From the NCBI GenBank assembly GCA_028688515.1, contig JAQTXZ010000001.1, positions 907,073 through 971,072 on the forward strand: a stretch of 64,000 nt of DNA, written 5' to 3'. Shown here piece after piece: positions 40,447 through 49,547 of the stretch; within the stretch, counting starts at the first letter, position 1; each line of letters opens with the position of its first letter. The translations under genes and the position numbers were made by a program. The stretch is from Patescibacteria group bacterium. Its GTDB lineage: Bacteria > Patescibacteriota > Patescibacteriia > 2-12-FULL-60-25. Under the pieces are notes generated by a model. That model did no database searches. It saw only the letters and a list, made by a program, of their open reading frames with translations, and was not told where the DNA came from.

Positions 40447-41199
40447 ATGAGGCGTGCGTGGTCATTATTGCTTTCGATTCTACTGGGCGCCGTTGTTGTC
40501 GGCTTGGGCACGGGATATTTTTTGCATTTAGCAAACCGCGACAGACAAGCACTGGCACAAGAGGCCGAACAAGCAAAGGCGATCGCATCCCAAGCGCAGC
40601 AGGACCGCCAAAGCGCGATAGACGAAGCCAATCAAAAACTGCAACAAGCCAATGGAGAGGTCATCAAAGCGCAAAGCATTATCAAATCACTACAAACGGA
40701 ACGTGACCTTTTAACCAAGGCGACGATATTGCAACCGCTTGCGGCATCGGTCACAAAAAACTGGCAGCTTGCCGTTTCGACCGCGCAGAACATTGCACTA
40801 AAATTCCCACCTGGTTCCGCTTTAACGCAAGACGATGAACAAGCTCTTGCGGTTTCTACCACCTCCGGCGCGACGGCAAGTTCGACCACCGCTTGGATCA
40901 TGATAATGCCCTTCAGTTCGAATAAGGAAAAAAATCTGTTATCTCAAATTTCAACTTCGACCGAAGTAACATATTTAATTGATAATAATTTATTACATGG
41001 CAGAGAAGGTTTTTTGACCAACGGATCATCATCATTGAAAGTTCTTGTCTTAGAGGCTCTATCCAACGGTACGACTACGCATCTGATTTGGATTCAAACT
41101 CCGCCAAATCAAAAACCTTCGCGCAATTCAAAAATCATAACAGCTCAAGACGTACTTTCCACTTTTGAATTTGCAAAAACTTCAGCCATCAATCCTTGA
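40447..41199 (+). CDS. Membrane-anchored coiled-coil protein, unrecognised
   Basis: A 250-residue protein with one N-terminal membrane helix (LLLSILLGAVVVGLGTGYFL). An Ala/Gln/Lys-rich coiled coil of about 70 residues follows (AQEAEQAKAIASQAQQDR, EVIKAQSIIKSLQTERDLL). The C-terminal domain is mixed alpha/beta and Ser/Thr-rich (TAWIMIMPFSSNKEKNLL). The orientation suggests a domain outside the cell. TATACT ends nine bases upstream of ATG (leaderless geometry). Confidence 0.7.
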   Translation: MRRAWSLLLSILLGAVVVGLGTGYFLHLANRDRQALAQEAEQAKAIASQAQQDRQSAIDEANQKLQQANGEVIKAQSIIKSLQTERDLLTKATILQPLAASVTKNWQLAVSTAQNIALKFPPGSALTQDDEQALAVSTTSGATASSTTAWIMIMPFSSNKEKNLLSQISTSTEVTYLIDNNLLHGREGFLTNGSSSLKVLVLEALSNGTTTHLIWIQTPPNQKPSRNSKIITAQDVLSTFEFAKTSAINP

Positions 41200-41217
41200 T
41201 CTTTAACTAAAAAAATT

Positions 41218-41376
41218 ATGAAATGCAAAAACTGCACAGAAGAAATCATCGACGATGAATGCGCTTGCCCAAAATGCAAAGAGCCGATGATTTGCGAGAA
41301 TGGAGTCTGTCATTGCAGCTGCGGAGCAGCGCTGCCGGAAGATCAGTGCGTTTGCACCTCCTGTGCACAAAGTTAA
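41218..41376 (+). CDS. 52-residue Cys-rich zinc-ribbon-like protein
   Basis: A short frame ATG 41218 to TAA 41376 encodes MKCKNCTEEIIDDECACPKC, then CENGVCHCSCGAA and CVCTSC. Its twelve cysteines, mostly in CxxC or CxC pairs, suggest two or three bound zinc ions or a metal-storage role. It begins 18 bases after the previous stop and ends just before a terminator, which supports it being real. Family unknown. Confidence 0.7.
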   Translation: MKCKNCTEEIIDDECACPKCKEPMICENGVCHCSCGAALPEDQCVCTSCAQS

Positions 41377-41395
41377 TAGAAAAACAAAAAATTTT

Positions 41396-41420
41396 AACCG
41401 CATCGTGCGGTTATTTTTTT
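41396..41420 (+). terminator. Terminator after the Cys-rich gene
   Basis: AACCGCA-TCG-TGCGGTT followed by ATTTTTTT. Confidence 0.85.
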
Positions 41421-41824
41421 AACTGTGGATAACATAAACGAAAAACGTAATAACAAAATTATGAATTAAGAATTATGAATTAAGAATTTTGGAAGTGAAA
41501 TTAATTATTCGATCAACCAATGATTCGGTCGTAAAGTTAAAAGTTATGCGAAATTTATCTCAATCATGCGAAAAACAATCATAATAAAATAAACTGAAAA
41601 TTTTTTTTAAGACAAAAAATATTTTTTTTAACTCGTTAAAATAATAATTTCAAATTTCTTTTTTATAATTTCGTTGTACGTTGAATTGATAATTTTTTAC
41701 TTTTGAATCTTCTTGACATGCAAAATTTATGCTATAATAGGAAGGTGCTTACAGAAATATTTTTCTGTGAACATGCAACGACTTTAAGTCGAAGCAATAC
41801 TATTAAGAAAGGAAGGTGATTTAC
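41421..41824. promoter_or_regulatory. AT-rich gap with promoter of the Lys-rich peptide
   Basis: About 300 bases of very AT-rich DNA without a gene. TATAAT with TGC extension lies at 41733-41738. TTGACA at 41713-41718 is only 14 bases away, so the -35 is irregular. The leader contains an ACAGAAATATTTTTCTGT hairpin (about 41751-41768) and ends in AGGAAGGTGAT before ATG 41825. Confidence 0.6.
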
Positions 41825-41920
41825 ATGGCAAAGAAGAAAGCAGCCAAGAAGACGGCTAAGAAAAAGGTGACCACCAAGAAGAAGACGGTCAAAAAGGCTA
41901 CCAAAAAGAAGAAGAGATAA
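41825..41920 (+). CDS. 31-residue lysine-rich (histone H1-like) peptide
   Basis: ATG 41825 to TAA 41920 encodes a peptide in which about 20 of 31 residues are Lys, the rest mostly Ala and Thr (MAKKKAAKKTAKKKVTTK …). This matches the lysine tails of bacterial H1-like and HU-tail proteins and should bind DNA or RNA non-specifically. It has a dedicated promoter, a good ribosome site and a very strong hairpin terminator, so it is likely abundant. It was below the usual size cut-off for gene calling. Confidence 0.8.
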   Translation: MAKKKAAKKTAKKKVTTKKKTVKKATKKKKR

Positions 41921-41950
41921 TATTTTTTTGAATCTTCTTCCTATAGGAGG

Positions 41951-42010
41951 AAATCCCCCGTGTTGCGTCATCGGATTATCGATCCGGTTATGCAACACGG
42001 GGGATTTTAA
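41951..42010. terminator. Long bidirectional hairpin terminator
   Basis: AAATCCCCCGTGTTGC (41951-41966) pairs perfectly with its inverted copy at 41992-42007, with an inner CGGAT…ATCCG hairpin. T-rich flanks exist in both directions, so it can end the Lys-rich gene and the convergent endonuclease Q gene. Confidence 0.8.
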
Positions 42011-42014
42011 TTGT

Positions 42015-43259
42015 CTAAAGTAAATTTTGCTGCGCCGGTTTAAGACTGTTCGCTCCGCGAATATGCACTTCGCCATATACGCCATCATAGCCGGGCCTTA
42101 TCTCAACCTCTTTGCGCCTCATGCGCATAATCGACTCGACAATTTCAGGCTTGCAGATCTCATGCAAACTTTTTTCATCAACATTTAACAGCAGCTCGAA
42201 CTCACTGGACTTTTTGAGCAATGACACCAATTCAGTTTCTACAGTCTTGGTTGTTTTACCCTTGCTCAACGCATCGGCAATCAGCTCGCGCAAAGGCACC
42301 AAACTCCGAAAAGGAGGAGAATTTGGCGGTTTTGGTGGGTTGACCGGCCTGTCCGCCAAATCATTTACACGCGAAAGGACGCCGACCGTCAAAAGCTTTC
42401 CGCAATTGGGGCATCTGCCGCCGAGTTTCGATGTTTTTTCGGGTTCGCACCAAAATTTGCAATCAGCATGTCCGTCTACATGGTACATCCCCTCTTCAGG
42501 AAAAAACTCCAGCGTTTCGATAAACTTGCTCGAATCATGTTCGACAAGAATGCGGCGCAACTCTTGATAAGAAGGTCTGTCCATTTCAAAAACATTTGCC
42601 TCGCGTCCCAGCTTTTCGAGAGAATGCGCGTCGCTGTTGCTTACCAAAAACAATCTGTCGAGCGCGCTGATTCGCCAGTTCATCGGCGGATCGGAAGACA
42701 GTCCTGTTTCGATCGCATAAATATATTTCGAATTCTCGCCAAAACATTCTTCCAAAGAATCAAAACCGGATTTTGATCCGAATATTGCGAACCACGGAGT
42801 CCAGGCATGCGCAGGTATCATCAAGATTTTGTCATCGACGTCTAATAGTAATTTCAAGAGCTCCTCAGAGTCTAAACCCATAATGGGACGGCCGTCGCTT
42901 TTTAAGTTCACTCCCCTGTCTGCGAGTTTGCCAATCGTCTTGTCGACGGATTTCAAATCCGGAAAAAGAATCACGTGATGCAATCGTCGCGTCTTTTCGC
43001 CGCGTTTGTAGATGCAGGAAACTTCCGCCGAAAGGCAAAAAGCCGTCGGCGATAAATTGTCGCGCAGATATAGCGCACCCTCCCCCTGTTCCAACATCTC
43101 CCCGATTTCCTGTCTCCAAGCGGGATGCAGGCAATCGCCTGTCGCGACCCATTGAATCCCCTTTTTCTCACAAGCCTTGGCAATACCGGGGATCGTGATC
43201 GATTTGGAACAAGCCCGCGAATATCGCGAGTGAATGTGAAAGTCTGAGATAATTTTCAT
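42015..43259 (-). CDS. Endonuclease Q-like PHP-family DNA repair nuclease
   Basis: A 414-residue protein. Endonuclease Q cuts 5' to deaminated or abasic bases. PHP metal motifs are IISDFHIHSRYSRACSK, VATGDCLHPAW, MIPAHAWTPWFAIFGSK and LVSNSDAHSLEKLG. IETGLSSDPPMNWRISALDR is a strong family marker. A zinc-binding block follows (CKFWCEPE…GGRCPNCGK). The last 90 residues are helical (ELIADALSKGKTTKTVE). Homologues are often labelled 'UvrD-like' in databases. TATAAC ends eight bases before ATG (leaderless geometry). Confidence 0.9.
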   Translation of the reverse strand: MKIISDFHIHSRYSRACSKSITIPGIAKACEKKGIQWVATGDCLHPAWRQEIGEMLEQGEGALYLRDNLSPTAFCLSAEVSCIYKRGEKTRRLHHVILFPDLKSVDKTIGKLADRGVNLKSDGRPIMGLDSEELLKLLLDVDDKILMIPAHAWTPWFAIFGSKSGFDSLEECFGENSKYIYAIETGLSSDPPMNWRISALDRLFLVSNSDAHSLEKLGREANVFEMDRPSYQELRRILVEHDSSKFIETLEFFPEEGMYHVDGHADCKFWCEPEKTSKLGGRCPNCGKLLTVGVLSRVNDLADRPVNPPKPPNSPPFRSLVPLRELIADALSKGKTTKTVETELVSLLKKSSEFELLLNVDEKSLHEICKPEIVESIMRMRRKEVEIRPGYDGVYGEVHIRGANSLKPAQQNLL

Positions 43260-43313
43260 GAAACTATGTTATAACGCCGTATATCGAATGTCGAACAAAG
43301 CTACTCTTAACTG

Positions 43314-43436
43314 TAGAACTCAAGAATTTGGATGCAGACCGAGGAAGAAGCTGGGTTTTTTGCGAGGCGTACATCGGGTACGGTGAGCAAAAAACCCAGC
43401 TTCTGACGAAGGTATGCGCCAAATTATTGAGTTCTA
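43314..43436. repeat. 123-bp imperfect palindrome
   Basis: TAGAACTCAAGAATTTGG at the left pairs with CCAAATTATTGAGTTCTA at the right. Inside, AGAAGCTGGGTTTTTTGC pairs perfectly with GCAAAAAACCCAGCTTCT. The bases between the two arms also pair partly. The single large stem-loop has a 23-base apex and contains no gene. Confidence 0.85.
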
Positions 43437-43726
43437 AAACAAAAAGCCGCATGCGACGCCAACCGGGCCATATGCAGCTCAACAATTTTTACCTCGCGAT
43501 GAGGCTATTTAATTGTTCATCTGACTTTACCGCTATTTTTGCGGCATTGTGTTTTTGTTTTTGCCCGATATATGATCGGGAGTTTTTGAAAAGAGCGGGT
43601 TCTTTTTTGAACCTAAATAAAGTATACAGCAAGATTTGTATCGACAGAAATAAACAAAAATCTTGGCCTAACTAAGCCAAGATTTTATGTTGTGACGGTT
43701 ATCGTCAGCTTGTTGATAACCTGAGA
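43437..43726. terminator. Gap with terminators; clearest is 43656-43688 on the minus strand
   Basis: CCCGAT-ATAT-GATCGGG at 43564-43580 is followed by AGTTTTT on the plus strand. AAAAATCTTGGC…GCCAAGATTTT at 43656-43686 serves the LytR_C gene. No gene is visible. Confidence 0.6.
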
Positions 43727-44596
43727 TTATTGTGCAGCAAAATCTTGTCCGACTATAACCACAAAGTCGCCGTTAAATCCGCTAATCTCACCTGCCGCCG
43801 GTTGTTTGACTTCTGTTTTCGTGGCGGCGGACAAAGCTGCGAGCGTAGCCGGCAAATCTTTATCGCTTAATTTATAAATGACTGTTGTTGCGTAATTTCT
43901 GTTTTTCGCATCTCCAACCAAGGTTACTCGGATATCTTTAGTCTTTAACAAATTCGACATGGTTCGTGCCAATCCCGCGACGTTGGTGCCATTACGGACT
44001 TCCACTGCGGCATTTTCAGTCTTAACATCCGCCGTTGATACAGCGGGCGTGCTTGGCGTAGACGTGGCACTTGCAGGCTCGACGACGCTCGGAGTCGACG
44101 TGGAATTGCCGGAGAGTAAAAGTGACGGCGAAGGCAAAACCGCCAATAATTTATCGAGCTTTGTGCTGTAAAGAATCGCTTTATCCGACCAGACGAGAAG
44201 GCGATCTCCATTTTGCACATCTTTATAAAATTCACTTATCTCCTGCTTGCCTTGGCGAAGCATGTCAGCGTTTTGAACAGTCGCGACAGTCGGTTCTTCT
44301 CCATCTTTCGTAACAATAAGCGACGATACGCGCGCGATCAGCGAAGCAACGTCCGTGGTATCCGCAGGCTTAGCTTGCTGATCTTGATTTTGCACTTGCG
44401 CATTTTGAGCATTATTTGCAACCGGCGGACTTTTGGTCTTGAATTTTTGACTGATCATCAGCGCTAAGCCGGTCAAAATAATGACCACCAACAACACGGT
44501 GTAAAAAGCCGCTTTTGTTTTTGATCCGTCAACGCGTTCCGCGTCAATAGAAATTTTGGCAGCGGACGTTTTGGAAGTTCTCTGTTTTTTAATCAT
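43727..44596 (-). CDS. Membrane-anchored LytR_C domain protein
   Basis: A 289-residue protein with a short Lys-rich cytoplasmic start, one membrane helix (AAFYTVLLVVIILTGLALMI) and a Ser/Thr/Pro-rich stretch. The C-terminal LytR_C domain is VEVRNGTNVAGLARTMSNLL followed by YATTVIYKLSDKD. LytR_C occurs at the end of LCP wall-polymer transferases and alone. Here the LCP catalytic domain is missing. The role may be wall or polymer binding outside the membrane. I start at ATG 44596, since the 28 codons before it have no coding character. Confidence 0.82.
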   Translation of the reverse strand: MIKKQRTSKTSAAKISIDAERVDGSKTKAAFYTVLLVVIILTGLALMISQKFKTKSPPVANNAQNAQVQNQDQQAKPADTTDVASLIARVSSLIVTKDGEEPTVATVQNADMLRQGKQEISEFYKDVQNGDRLLVWSDKAILYSTKLDKLLAVLPSPSLLLSGNSTSTPSVVEPASATSTPSTPAVSTADVKTENAAVEVRNGTNVAGLARTMSNLLKTKDIRVTLVGDAKNRNYATTVIYKLSDKDLPATLAALSAATKTEVKQPAAGEISGFNGDFVVIVGQDFAAQ

Positions 44597-44682
44597 ACAA
44601 AAATCAAAAATAATCTTTACACACAAAGTATAGCACACGGTAAAAAACCGGTAACCCCTTACACTTCTCACTGCAACCAACT

Positions 44683-47600
44683 CTATTTGATTGGTTGAAG
44701 TTTTATTTTTTTATCTATGACAACAGAACTGCTAGATCCGCTGCAGTCAATAGCCTCGCTGCGAACCGGCTCGTAACCGTCTTTATTGATAGTAATGTAG
44801 AACTTTCCTTTACCCACCAAAAACGCGTATCGGCCTTGCGCATCCGTGATTTGAGTTTCCAAAATGCGATTAAATTGCGCATCCAGAATTCTGACAACAG
44901 CACTTTTTATCGGCTTTCCCGTCTTTTGATCAAGAATTGCGCCATAAGAAGGCAATGGTTTTCTATAAGCAAGCCTGCGGAATACAGCGTAAGTCAACAA
45001 TTGGAATACTGCCAAGCCGAGATATTGATACGTTGGCACAAGCGCAAAGACGCCGAATGACAACAAGGTAGTCAACACTGCCGCCGTACCCTGTACTTTG
45101 CGCAAAGTTAACTTGCGCTTAATATCCTTGGGTTTGCGCGCATCTTCTTTGGGGTCAATCGGTATATTATTGGCGACAAACGCATCCGCAGTAAAACTCA
45201 ATTTGTTGTTCGTAAGCAAATCAATATAATCGACGTCCTGAGTTTTTCCGGCCAAAAGTCCGCTCGGAAAAGAATATCCCTGTTTTGAAATATCCACTTC
45301 ATACTGTCCCTTTGGCAACAGAAAATAATACCTGCCCTGTTTGTCCGTAATCTTTGTTTGGACGATCTTACCGGCGGCATTCTTTATGCGCACTGCCGCC
45401 AAATCGACAGGCAGCTTGCTCAAACTGTTATAAATCACTCCGAACTTTCCTTTTTTGCGTCTTGAAATTAAAATCAAAGGTTGAGTAAATATGTAATACA
45501 AATAATTGAATAGACTCATGTAGCCGGCTGCAGAAGCTACATCAATGACCATCAAAGCGCCCAAAACCGGTATGACTGTATTTTTGACGTTCGGCGACGA
45601 AAGAACAGCCGAGGCCTTTTGCAAATTTTGCGAAAGTGATTTCAACGGACTTTCCGGTTCTTGTACCGAAGCAACCGGTGTCGTTGTCGCCTGAACCAAC
45701 TGAACAAGCTCAATCGGCGCTTCTTCAACTATCGGCGTCGAGGTAGGCTCGACGACAGTTGATGTAGCCGCGCCCGAGATAACCGGGGGCTGCTCAATTA
45801 CTTCGGGCAATTTTTCTTCTTCCTTTTTTGGCAGAGGCGGAGGAACGGTGCCGTCGCAGCTTAAATTGCAATGACCTGCATCGCCGTTCAATTTTCCTTC
45901 GTCACAAGACTCTTTAAAACTCTGATTTGTTTTTAAATTTGTCCATTCGTCGATTTTTCCATTGCCGCAAAGATTTGACGGCGGAAGATTGATTGCACTG
46001 CAATCCGAATTGCACCAGCCGTAACCCGTACCGTTATTGACGCCGTCGTCGCAAGCCTCCCATTGCGCTTGACCGTCAACTATAATCGGATTCCCATCAG
46101 CATCTCGCTTAACTTCTATTTTTGAATTGCCGCAAATCGTCTGCTCATGAAAAATCAGCGGCAAAGTTGCGGGATCCGCATTGTCCGGCGGATTGATTGT
46201 CGCAACATTATTGATCTGATCGTATTTGACGCCGTCTTCCAGATAAACGCTAAACTTCATCACATGAGTCACGCCGGGAGCAACAGAATCCCAATGAAAG
46301 TTGACTTGCGACGCACCATACCAAGCGTTATCGCCGTCCTGCGCGTCAGTTTGGCTGACGGTATCGATAACCAACGAACCCGGATAATAAACTGCACCCT
46401 GCGGAATCGGGTCCGTGACGTTGACATTTTTAGCTGTTTTAGTACCGGTATTTGAAAATTTTAATTGATAAGTCAAAGTCTGCACGTCTGCCGCATGTGC
46501 CGTTAACGGCGAAAGAGCTAAATTCACGAATGCAGACGTGCCCATGATCAGCAGCATAGACATTAAAGTGCGGCGCGCTCTGCTTTTTTTCTTAGTTGTT
46601 TTTTTGACTTTTGTTACTTTTCTTTTTTTCGAACGCGACTTATTTTCGTACACCAAAGCAGCAATGCCAAAAAAGAACACGGAACCGAGCGCCGGAACTG
46701 TCTGTTTAGAAGCCTTCACCAAGCTAAGCAACACAGATGTCGACGTGGGCATCTGTTGAACAGAACTTTCTATCATCTCCATTTCTGCGGTAAAACTGAT
46801 TTCACCTTGTTGCGTTTGGAAAGAAACGATTTCAACAATCAAACCCGAGGTGCTGGAAACGTCTGCACCGACGATGCTTAGCCGATAAAGAGTTTCTACG
46901 TTCAAATTTTTTAACTTAAAATCAGTACCCCAATTTTCTATACTTTGATAAAACGGTTTATCTGCAAACAAATACGAAGTCGTTGAAGCGTCTGATCCAT
47001 CCGGATTTAACCATAAATTAGTATCTTCTAGGTACAGGCCATACACCCTTCCTTTGCCCAATTCAGTTGATGTGGAAGTCCAGCCCAAATTCGCGGATTC
47101 TACATCAACGGAAAGAACGTTAATTGGGCTAACTGCAAATTCGCTGGAGGTCGCTTCCGTGACAGGTAAAGTCGTAACGCATGGAAAAGTCGAATCAATC
47201 AATATCGTGGACGTCGCTGTTCCGCTAAAAGCCAAAATTCCGCGGTTACAATATGTCGTTGATGCAGCCAAACCGCTTTCATCGATGTATTTTGCGGCTT
47301 TATCATTTATTGTTTTGAGTACAGACTGGTCGTCGATATTTATCAGTTGATATCCTTTTGAAAGATCAGCTCTGTTCGAAAAAAACCAACGGATAGAATC
47401 CGATCCGAGAGCTTTCCCGTAACCTGCAGCCGGAGATCTTAATTGACCGTCTATTGCAACCGGGGATGCAACACCTCCGGTTGAGACAGACGGCGCATAA
47501 ACGGAAAAAGTAACGCCATTGGAAGTTCCTCCACCCGGTGTTGGATTAACAACTGTAATCGTTTGGCTGCTGGCAACATTCAAATCAGAAGCCGAAAGAT

Positions 47601-48765
47601 GCATTGTCAGTTCAGTATCATCAACGTAATCAAAAGTTTTCTCAGAACCTCCCAAAAAAATCTGAGATGTCTCCATAAAGTTCGTACCCGTCAAAGTTAC
47701 ATCCAAATCAGTGTCTGCTAAAAATTTAGACGACGGCGTTAAGCCCTCAAGTGTCGGCGCCGGATTTGTAACGGTAAAAGTCAATTCATTTGAATATTTA
47801 TCGCTCATCGAATTGTAGACTTGAACGACATGCGTACCGGCTGACCCAAAAGTAGGAAATACAAGAAGCGACAAGTTTTCCGAATCTGAATACGAAGTTT
47901 CTTTTGATGCACCGTCCAGCTTGATGGATGCGCCCAATTCAAAATTTGCACCGTTTAATGCCACTGTTCCCGGAGTTGTCCCCGCAGCCGTCTGATTCGG
48001 AGTTAAAGAAGTAAGAGTGGGATTTGGAATATTTACATACAAAGTTCCGGATTGTCCGCCCGGCGTTCCCGGACTTGCGGAAAAGCCTCCTGAATAACCA
48101 TACTCTGCGGATGCGATGCTAATCCTACCTCCACCACCGCCGCCTGAAATAGCATTCGCACCGTTAGCGGTCACCGTTCCGTTGCCGTCGAACAAATTTG
48201 AAGCGACAATCCAAACCGATCCCCCTGATCCGCCGCCGTCAAAAACAGATGCGCCGTTCGCACTGATCGTGCCGTTCAAAGTAATGTTAGCAGCTACGAG
48301 TTTTATGGCGCCGCCGCCCGCTCCATCTGATCCGCCCGACCCTAAGCCAACCGGTTCAGTTTCAGAGCCGTAAGTAATACCTCCATTATCTCCTCCTCCC
48401 GTGCCGCCATAACCGCCACCACTCAAAGCTCCGCCGGCTCCAGTGCCCTCACCGGCCGGAAAGCCTTGTCCATTTAAATCAAAGTTGCCGTTTATGACCA
48501 TGTCATCGGCAGTAAATGTAGCACCGGCATTATTGTCAGAATTATATAGAATCGTTACGGTTATATCAGGATCAACTGTCAGCGTTCCCGTGTACGTGTA
48601 ACTATCTGAATATAATTCGCAATCGACCGAAATTGTCACATTATTACCGCTCATCTCGCACGTATCAGCCAAGGCTTTATTTGGATGCAAAAAAACAAAA
48701 ATCCCCGGGATAAGGACTCCTAAAAGAATAACCAGTTTTGAAAAACCATTTTTATTTTTTTGCAT
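44683..48765 (-). CDS. Giant surface protein: Gly-rich region, IPT/TIG repeats, DUF11, Cys-rich repeats, carboxypeptidase-regulatory-like domains
   Basis: 1360 residues. A signal peptide (ending ALA-DT) is followed by a Gly-rich beta-helix-like part (100-240), two or three IPT/TIG domains (PTLTSLTPNQTAAGTTPG, PTLEGLTPSSKFLADTDL) and a beta-rich section. At about 665-685 comes a hydrophobic segment, then about 30 basic residues, then a second signal-like helix ending SPLTAHA-AD. A DUF11-type domain (KNVNVTDPIPQGAVYYPG) and two CGNG…CDDG…C-type repeats follow. The C-terminal part has membrane segments and two carboxypeptidase-regulatory-like beta domains (GRYYFLLPKGQYEVDISKQG, GRYAFLVGKGKFYITINKDG). 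It looks like two surface proteins joined in one frame. Confidence 0.82.
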   Translation of the reverse strand: MQKNKNGFSKLVILLGVLIPGIFVFLHPNKALADTCEMSGNNVTISVDCELYSDSYTYTGTLTVDPDITVTILYNSDNNAGATFTADDMVINGNFDLNGQGFPAGEGTGAGGALSGGGYGGTGGGDNGGITYGSETEPVGLGSGGSDGAGGGAIKLVAANITLNGTISANGASVFDGGGSGGSVWIVASNLFDGNGTVTANGANAISGGGGGGRISIASAEYGYSGGFSASPGTPGGQSGTLYVNIPNPTLTSLTPNQTAAGTTPGTVALNGANFELGASIKLDGASKETSYSDSENLSLLVFPTFGSAGTHVVQVYNSMSDKYSNELTFTVTNPAPTLEGLTPSSKFLADTDLDVTLTGTNFMETSQIFLGGSEKTFDYVDDTELTMHLSASDLNVASSQTITVVNPTPGGGTSNGVTFSVYAPSVSTGGVASPVAIDGQLRSPAAGYGKALGSDSIRWFFSNRADLSKGYQLINIDDQSVLKTINDKAAKYIDESGLAASTTYCNRGILAFSGTATSTILIDSTFPCVTTLPVTEATSSEFAVSPINVLSVDVESANLGWTSTSTELGKGRVYGLYLEDTNLWLNPDGSDASTTSYLFADKPFYQSIENWGTDFKLKNLNVETLYRLSIVGADVSSTSGLIVEIVSFQTQQGEISFTAEMEMIESSVQQMPTSTSVLLSLVKASKQTVPALGSVFFFGIAALVYENKSRSKKRKVTKVKKTTKKKSRARRTLMSMLLIMGTSAFVNLALSPLTAHAADVQTLTYQLKFSNTGTKTAKNVNVTDPIPQGAVYYPGSLVIDTVSQTDAQDGDNAWYGASQVNFHWDSVAPGVTHVMKFSVYLEDGVKYDQINNVATINPPDNADPATLPLIFHEQTICGNSKIEVKRDADGNPIIVDGQAQWEACDDGVNNGTGYGWCNSDCSAINLPPSNLCGNGKIDEWTNLKTNQSFKESCDEGKLNGDAGHCNLSCDGTVPPPLPKKEEEKLPEVIEQPPVISGAATSTVVEPTSTPIVEEAPIELVQLVQATTTPVASVQEPESPLKSLSQNLQKASAVLSSPNVKNTVIPVLGALMVIDVASAAGYMSLFNYLYYIFTQPLILISRRKKGKFGVIYNSLSKLPVDLAAVRIKNAAGKIVQTKITDKQGRYYFLLPKGQYEVDISKQGYSFPSGLLAGKTQDVDYIDLLTNNKLSFTADAFVANNIPIDPKEDARKPKDIKRKLTLRKVQGTAAVLTTLLSFGVFALVPTYQYLGLAVFQLLTYAVFRRLAYRKPLPSYGAILDQKTGKPIKSAVVRILDAQFNRILETQITDAQGRYAFLVGKGKFYITINKDGYEPVRSEAIDCSGSSSSVVIDKKIKLQPIK

Positions 48766-48943
48766 ACAAATTTTGTTTTTGTCTCTACAGATATTAAACC
48801 AGTTTTTTGATGTTCCGATAAAAATCGCTTAACTGAGCATTAATAACGTATCCGAATAAAACTCATCAACTGTGTACAAGTTGCTATTTGTTCTTTACTC
48901 AGCAAAAATATGATAATGACTCTTCTTCAAATCTCAAACGAAA

Positions 48944-48976
48944 GACGGCCCGTAAAGGTCGTCGTTCTTTTTATTT
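48944..48976 (+). terminator. Orphan terminator-like hairpin
   Basis: GACGGCC-CGTAAA-GGTCGTC (one G·T) followed by GTTCTTTTT. No plus-strand gene precedes it, so a small RNA from about 48780-48970 is possible. I see nothing else in 48766-49200, which is AT-rich. Confidence 0.5.
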
Positions 48977-49202
48977 GGATTGTTTTTGCTTTGTGTTTAC
49001 CCACCACAATATATAGCATATCACACATTTGATTAATTAGATTTTTATGCTACATAGAGCCAAATATCCTCCATTTGTATGCTTGTTGATAAGATGTTAA
49101 TTACCGTTTTTTACTCTCAACTGAGGCAAATATATAATTTTTAGTTTTTTCAACTTATCAACATCATTTGCACATAGTTTTTTAGCAAAATACCTCTTAA
49201 AC

Positions 49203-49392
49203 CAAAAGCCCTACCAGATCTGTACTTCTCCCATTCGACTCCTCTTAAGTACATATTCACTCAAGGCGGGCTACCGACTAACGATCATCACACGGACTAG
49301 GCTGGCGCCACTAAGTCCATAAGTCGTTCCGTCGTCAACCTTGAGGTCTTCTTCGAGCCCATGCTTAGAGCCGAGAGCAGATCTGTAGGGCT
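49203..49392 (-). ncRNA. Candidate structured RNA, about 186 nt, closed by a 15-bp stem
   Basis: AGCCCTACCAGATCTG (49207-49222) and CAGATCTGTAGGGCT (49378-49392) pair perfectly apart from one bulged C. Inside, on the minus strand, GTACTT pairs with AAGTAC, CTCAAGG with CCTTGAG, CGACT with AGTCG and GGACT with AGTCC, giving a branched fold. The minus strand exits the closing stem into TTTT, and a TATTAT box lies about 27 bases upstream. No open frame of note is present. It is in the size range of 6S RNA, but the branching does not look like a 6S rod. I cannot assign a family. Confidence 0.5.
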
Positions 49393-49464
49393 GTGCAAAA
49401 TACGAGGCTTGTTGGAATATAATAGATCCTACCTAAACCTCTTTCAGCCTCTTTGTATCTCGTA

Positions 49465-49547
49465 GGGGTTCGGGGACAAAAATTTTGAGCGGCTCACATG
49501 AAATGAGTTGCCACATAGAAAGAAGCGAGTTTTTTGTCCCCGAAACC
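49465..49547. repeat. Structured element, copy 1 (GGGGAC stem, TGAGT-GCCAC core)
   Basis: TTCGGGGACAAAAA pairs with TTTTTTGTCCCCGAA. Inside lie GCGGCTCA/TGAGTTGC (8 bp with two G·T) and TTGCCACATAG. Copy 2 at 52555-52630 keeps GGGGTT, TGAGT-GCCAC and AGCG but changes both sides of the outer stem together. Confidence 0.6.

Noticed and set aside
49203..49392. 6S RNA, tmRNA or RNase P RNA
   Set aside because: The length suits 6S, but the fold is branched rather than a rod. No tRNA-like ends or tag frame for tmRNA and no GAGGAAAGTCC-type core for RNase P were found.
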